From: Chimonanthus salicifolius
Taxonomy: Eukaryota > Streptophyta > Magnoliopsida > Laurales > Calycanthaceae
Assembly (NCBI GenBank): GCA_013350335.1
Contig: CM023540.1
Span: 24,159,175 to 24,223,174, forward strand
DNA length: 64,000 nucleotides
Direction: 5' to 3'
The number at the start of each line of letters is the position of its first letter. Position 1 is the stretch's first letter. A program made the translations under genes and the position numbers. The notes under the pieces are model-generated. The model was not told the DNA's origin. It did not search any database and was given only the letters and a program-made list of their open reading frames with translations. Of the stretch, positions 59,989-64,000 are shown one piece after another.

Positions 59989-62430
59989 ATGGCATCCAGT
60001 TCCAGTTCTACAGTCATGAAATTGGTCCCTGGCAATTATCTCCTTTGGAAGACCCGGATGCAAGATCTCCTGATTAAGCATGACTTATATTATCCTCTTT
60101 TAGGAGATGCCTCTATGCCTGAAGATATGAAGGCAAAGCCCAAAGAATGGGAGTACAAGCATTTGAAGGCTGTGAGCCTGATCAGGGAGTATGTCGATGA
60201 CAGCATTCTTCACCATATCACAGCAGAAAAGAAGGCAGATGAACTGTGGACTAAATTGTCTACAATGTATGAGAGCAAGGCGCCAGTGAACAAAGCCTCT
60301 GTTATCAAGAGACTGGTGAAACTGACATACAATGAGAACATGTCAATGTCCGAACACCTCAGCAATTTTCAGGGTATGGTGAACCAGTTGGCCAGTGCGA
60401 AGATCATATTAGCAGATGAGATTTTGGCTCTTCTTCTCATGGCAACACTACCAGATTCTTTTGAGACTATGGTGATTGCTTTGAGTAACTCTGCACCCGG
60501 TGGCGAGCTATCCTTAGAGACAGTCAAGGAGTCCTTGATGAATGAAGAGATGAGACGGAAAGAAAAGGGCATCGTAACTTCTTCTTCCGGAGCATATGTG
60601 TCACAGGATAGGGGCAGAAGACATAAAACTCATGGTCGCCAGGACCATAGAAGCAAGAGCAGACCCGGTGGAGGTCACAGATCTCAGAGCAGAGGCAGAG
60701 ACAGCAGAAAGTGTTTTCACTGTGGCAGAGCAGGGCACTTTAAGAATCAGTGCAGGGTGTGGAAGAGAGAAAATAATCAGACTGTGCAGCATCAGGCACG
60801 ACAGCCAGCTTCTTCAGACACCACGGCTGCCACAACTCAGGAGCCGCGTACTCTTGTCATAGTGACCACCAGTGAGGGGGAGAGTCTGTCCATTACCCCC
60901 TCCTCATCTGAGTGGGTCATTGACACTGGTGCCACTTATCATTATACGCCTCACAGGAGCTTCTTCTCCACATATACATCCGGAGATTTTGGAACAGTTC
61001 GGATGGGCAACTCTGCATGTTCCCCTATCACTGGAGTTGGGAACATTACTATAAAGACTAGTCATGGCTGTGAGATTAGTTTGAAGGATGTGAGACATGT
61101 GCCAGATATCAGATTGAACCTCATTTCTGCGAGGGTACTCGGCACAGAGGGATACATCAGTACATTCGGCGGAGACCGATGTAAGATCAGCAAGGGGTCG
61201 CTTACCATGGCACGAGGGGTGATCAGAGATTACCTGTATGTTTTGACCGGCACAGTTTGCACCGGCCAGATGCACGCAGTACAGAGAGAGACTGCTTTCT
61301 CTCTATGGCACCGGAGACTTGCACATCTGAGTGAGAAAGGGCTGCATATTCTTCAGAGGAAAGCCCTTATTCCACGGACTGAGTGTACCCGGTTAGACAG
61401 TTGCGAGCATTGCATCATGGGCAAGCAGACAAGAGCTTCCTTCAATCTAAAGGGCCACATAAAGGCCAGGAAGCTAGACCTAGTATACTCAGACGTTTGT
61501 GGACCGATAGAGGTGGAGTCATTGGGCAAGAACAAGTACTTTGTTACCTTTATCGATGATTCTACGAGAAAGTGCTGGATTTACTTCATGAGATCCAAAG
61601 ATCAGACTTTCTCATTCTTCCGTGAGTTTGTTGCCTCTGTGGAGAGAGAGACGGGTAGAAAGCTGAAATGTCTGAGGACCGATAATGGTGGAGAGTACAC
61701 ATCGGGAGAGTTTAAAGAATTCTGCAAGAAGCACGGCATTCGACATGAGTTGACAGTGCCAGGGACTCCCCAGCATAACGGTGTAGCAGAGCGCTACAAC
61801 CGCACCATTGTTGAGCGAATGCGTTGCATAGTTCACAACGCAAATCTACCCAAGAGATTTTGGAGCGAAGCAGCGAGGACAGCAGTATACCTCATCAACC
61901 GCTCACCATCAGCTCCCTTAAATGGTGAAGTGGCAGAATGTTTGTGGACAGGCAGAAAAGTTTCCTACAAGCATCTCAGAGTTTTTGGCTGCGTTTGCTA
62001 TGCACACATCCCTGATATGTCGAGGAAGAAATTGGATGTAAAGTCGACATTATGTGCATTTATTGGTTATGGTGGTCCAGAGTTCGGATACAGACTGTGG
62101 GATCCAGCTCAGCAGAAAATGTTCAGGAGTCGAGACGTGGTATTCCGTGAAGATGAGTTCTTCAATGAGAACAATAAACCCACATATTCCAGTGACCTAG
62201 ATCAAGGTCCCATCTCCACTCCTGACACATCTCAGTCAACAGCAACACCTTCTCCTTCACCTGCACCGCCAGTCAGTCAGACGACAGTGGGTCAGATGTT
62301 CCTTCTAGCAGTCACAGTGACAGTGTCAGTGGGCCAGCAGATACGTCTACAGATGAGACAGTTAATGAGCCGGTACATGATACAGTTGAGGACACAGTGG
62401 AGGATGATCAGGACAGAGATAGACAGTTGA
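59989..62430 (+). CDS. Copia polyprotein, gag-protease-integrase part (ends at a frameshift)
   Basis: The first ATG of the frame that matches a gag start is at 59,989. Gag core at residues 1-230; CCHC zinc knuckle with C242, C245, H250, C255; aspartic protease with DTGA at D312; integrase zinc-binding region with LWHRRLAH and CEHC; catalytic D502, D565 and E601 with 35 residues between the last two, as in the DD35E fold. The frame drifts after about 62,280 into non-conserved sequence and stops at 62,430. Copia elements normally use one frame, so the break disables this copy unless it is a sequence error. All motifs up to the break look intact. Confidence 0.85.
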   Translation: MASSSSSTVMKLVPGNYLLWKTRMQDLLIKHDLYYPLLGDASMPEDMKAKPKEWEYKHLKAVSLIREYVDDSILHHITAEKKADELWTKLSTMYESKAPVNKASVIKRLVKLTYNENMSMSEHLSNFQGMVNQLASAKIILADEILALLLMATLPDSFETMVIALSNSAPGGELSLETVKESLMNEEMRRKEKGIVTSSSGAYVSQDRGRRHKTHGRQDHRSKSRPGGGHRSQSRGRDSRKCFHCGRAGHFKNQCRVWKRENNQTVQHQARQPASSDTTAATTQEPRTLVIVTTSEGESLSITPSSSEWVIDTGATYHYTPHRSFFSTYTSGDFGTVRMGNSACSPITGVGNITIKTSHGCEISLKDVRHVPDIRLNLISARVLGTEGYISTFGGDRCKISKGSLTMARGVIRDYLYVLTGTVCTGQMHAVQRETAFSLWHRRLAHLSEKGLHILQRKALIPRTECTRLDSCEHCIMGKQTRASFNLKGHIKARKLDLVYSDVCGPIEVESLGKNKYFVTFIDDSTRKCWIYFMRSKDQTFSFFREFVASVERETGRKLKCLRTDNGGEYTSGEFKEFCKKHGIRHELTVPGTPQHNGVAERYNRTIVERMRCIVHNANLPKRFWSEAARTAVYLINRSPSAPLNGEVAECLWTGRKVSYKHLRVFGCVCYAHIPDMSRKKLDVKSTLCAFIGYGGPEFGYRLWDPAQQKMFRSRDVVFREDEFFNENNKPTYSSDLDQGPISTPDTSQSTATPSPSPAPPVSQTTVGQMFLLAVTVTVSVGQQIRLQMRQLMSRYMIQLRTQWRMIRTEIDS

Positions 62431-64000
62431 GCGAGGGGGAGCACCCCCCCAGTACTTCTACATCAGAGGATGTTATAGCACCGAGGAGATCTGTTAGAGA
62501 GCATAACCCATCCAGGAGATACCCAAGTTCCGATTATGTGTTGATGACCAGTGAGGGGGAGCCTGAGAGTTACTCAGAGGCTATAGGCGACAAAAACAGA
62601 ATTCACTGGGGGAAAGCTATGGTAGAAGAGATGATGTCTCTTAAGAAGAACAACACATATGAGTTGGTTGATCTACCAGTTGGAAGGAAGGCCCTACAGA
62701 ACAAATGGGTCTTTCGGGTGAAAAAGGATGGAGAAAAAGTTCTGAAGTATAAAGCCCGTTTAGTGGTGAAGGGCTTTGGACAGAAGAAAGGAGTGGACTT
62801 CGACGAGATATTCTCACCAGTGGTGAAGATAAGCTCCATACGAGTTATGTTGGGCTTAGCCGCGAGTCTAGATCTTGAGATTGAACAGATGGACGTGAAG
62901 ACTGCATTTCTTCACGGTGACCTAGACGAAGAGATCTACATGAAACAACCCGAGGGGTTTGAGTTGAAGGGCAAGGAGAATCTTGTTTGCCGACTCAAGA
63001 AGAGCTTGTACGGACTGAAACAGGCACCGCGGCAATGGTACAAGAAGTTTCACTCTTTCATGACAGGACAAGGATACAAACATAGTTCAGGTGACTCATG
63101 TGTGTATTATCAGGAGTTCAAGGGTGATCAGTTCATCATCCTGTTATTATATGTGGACGACATGTTGATATTTGGAAAGAGTTCCGAATTGATCAAGCTA
63201 TTGAACGCAGACCTGTCAAAGGCGTTTGACATGAAAGATCTTGGCTCTGCTAGACAGATTTTGGGTATGGAGATTCACAGAGATAGAAAGAAAAAGAAGA
63301 TTATCCTGTCTCAAGAGAAATACATTGAGAAGGTCTTGGAGAGATTCGGCATGAGGGATTGCAACTCCGTTAGCACTCCTCTCGCCTCTCACTTCAAGCT
63401 GAGTAAGGAATGTTGTCCTTCATCAAAGACAGAGAAAGACAAGATGAGTCAGATTCCATATCAGTCAGCAGTTGGTAGTCTCATGTACGCGATGGTCTGC
63501 ACAAGACCAGATATAGCACATGCAGTTGGATTGGTGAGCAGATTTATGTCAGACCCAGGACATGATCATTGGGAGGCAGTGAGATGGATCTTCAGATACC
63601 TACGAGGTACTTCGAGCATGGGCATCATGTTTGGTGGAGACCCTTTTATTACTGGCTACACAGATGCAGATATGGCTGGTGACCTTGATGGTCGCAAGTC
63701 CACTTCTGGTTATCTTTTCACATTTGCTGGAGGAGCCGTCAGTTGGCAATCCAAGTTACAGAAGTGTGTAGCACTTTCTACGGCAGAGGCAGAGTACATT
63801 GCTGCTACGGAAGCTGGGAAAGAGATTGTTTGGCAAAAGGGATTTCTTCGGGAAATAGGCATCAAACAGGAAGACTACACAGTGTATTGTGATAGTCAGA
63901 GCGCCATCGACTTGAGTAAGAATGCCATGTATCACTCAAGAACGAAGCACATTGATTTGAGATATCATTGGTTGAGAGCAGCTATTGAAGAGAAACAGAT
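62271..64000 (+). CDS. Copia polyprotein, reverse transcriptase-RNase H part (open at window end)
   Basis: A frame shifted by one base relative to the upstream part stays open to base 64,000. It has a linker rich in Ser, Asp and Glu, the RT start (NKWVFRVKKDG, KARLVVKG), QMDVKTAFLHGDL, SLYGLKQAPRQWY, the catalytic YVDDM at about 63,149-63,163, and RNase H motifs YTDADMAG, STAEAEY and TKHIDLRYH. It has no start of its own and would need the upstream frame. The 3' end and LTR are outside the window. Confidence 0.85.

Larger units (their letters stand above)
58749..64000 (+). mobile_element. Ty1/copia LTR retrotransposon, truncated by window end
   Basis: Coding order gag, protease, integrase, reverse transcriptase, RNase H is the copia order. 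The candidate 5' boundary is TGTTGGATGTCAAAATCC at 58,749, a typical LTR start, but the 3' LTR lies outside the window so neither LTR limits nor target duplication can be checked. I did not find a tRNA-Met primer site between 59,600 and 59,988. The gag style suggests the Tork or a related lineage. Confidence 0.75.

Noticed and set aside
1..64000. CRISPR array or bacterial-type defence system
   Set aside because: The window is plant nuclear DNA. The only regularly spaced array (26 bp at 59,436) has no spacers.

Overview
The window is nuclear DNA of a flowering plant. The evidence is intron-containing genes with GT/AG splice sites, a PLS-class pentatricopeptide repeat gene, a plant MscS-like channel gene, a TRF-like Myb gene with plant-type exon structure, and many plant transposon relics (Ty1/copia, TRIM, SINE, hAT MITEs, a foldback Mutator-like element). 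The AT-rich spacers and several unrelated small repeat families suggest a non-grass angiosperm. I cannot assign a species from the sequence alone.

Layout. Positions 1-18,000 hold no gene I can support, but they carry a dense set of small mobile elements: three related hAT-type MITEs with ATCGGCCGAT-like ends, a further hAT MITE, a 329-bp TRIM with a 5-bp target duplication, and SINEs. A five-exon protein kinase (18,114-22,150, +) joins a coiled-coil N-terminus to a TKL/Raf-like kinase domain. An intronless E-class PPR gene follows (24,236-25,915, +). From 42.4 kb down to 29.5 kb on the minus strand lies a TRF-like single-Myb gene with eight coding exons, whose splicing joins give one 615-residue reading frame. 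One of its introns carries a 1-kb hAT element and a GA-rich tandem duplication.

Positions 42.5-51 kb are gene-poor: a solo copia LTR, SINEs, a 114-bp tandem duplication, a gag-like relic and a 637-bp inverted-repeat element. An MSL10-like mechanosensitive channel gene (52,101-55,432, +) has intact exons 2-5, but its large first exon changes reading frame four times, so it is either a recent pseudogene or a stretch with indel errors. Its leader holds a degenerate repeat of about 100 bp. A lone minus-strand terminal exon at 57,617-57,697 points to a gene whose other exons were not found. A Ty1/copia retrotransposon (+) runs from about 58.7 kb past the window end; one frameshift lies between its integrase and reverse transcriptase, and its leader carries a 26-bp tandem array.

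The host genes look like independent housekeeping or signalling loci (kinase signalling, organelle RNA processing, telomere or chromatin binding, membrane tension sensing). I see no operon-like or cluster logic between them. The most unusual content is the mobile-element record and the broken channel gene. All calls come from reading the sequence; no database search was run.
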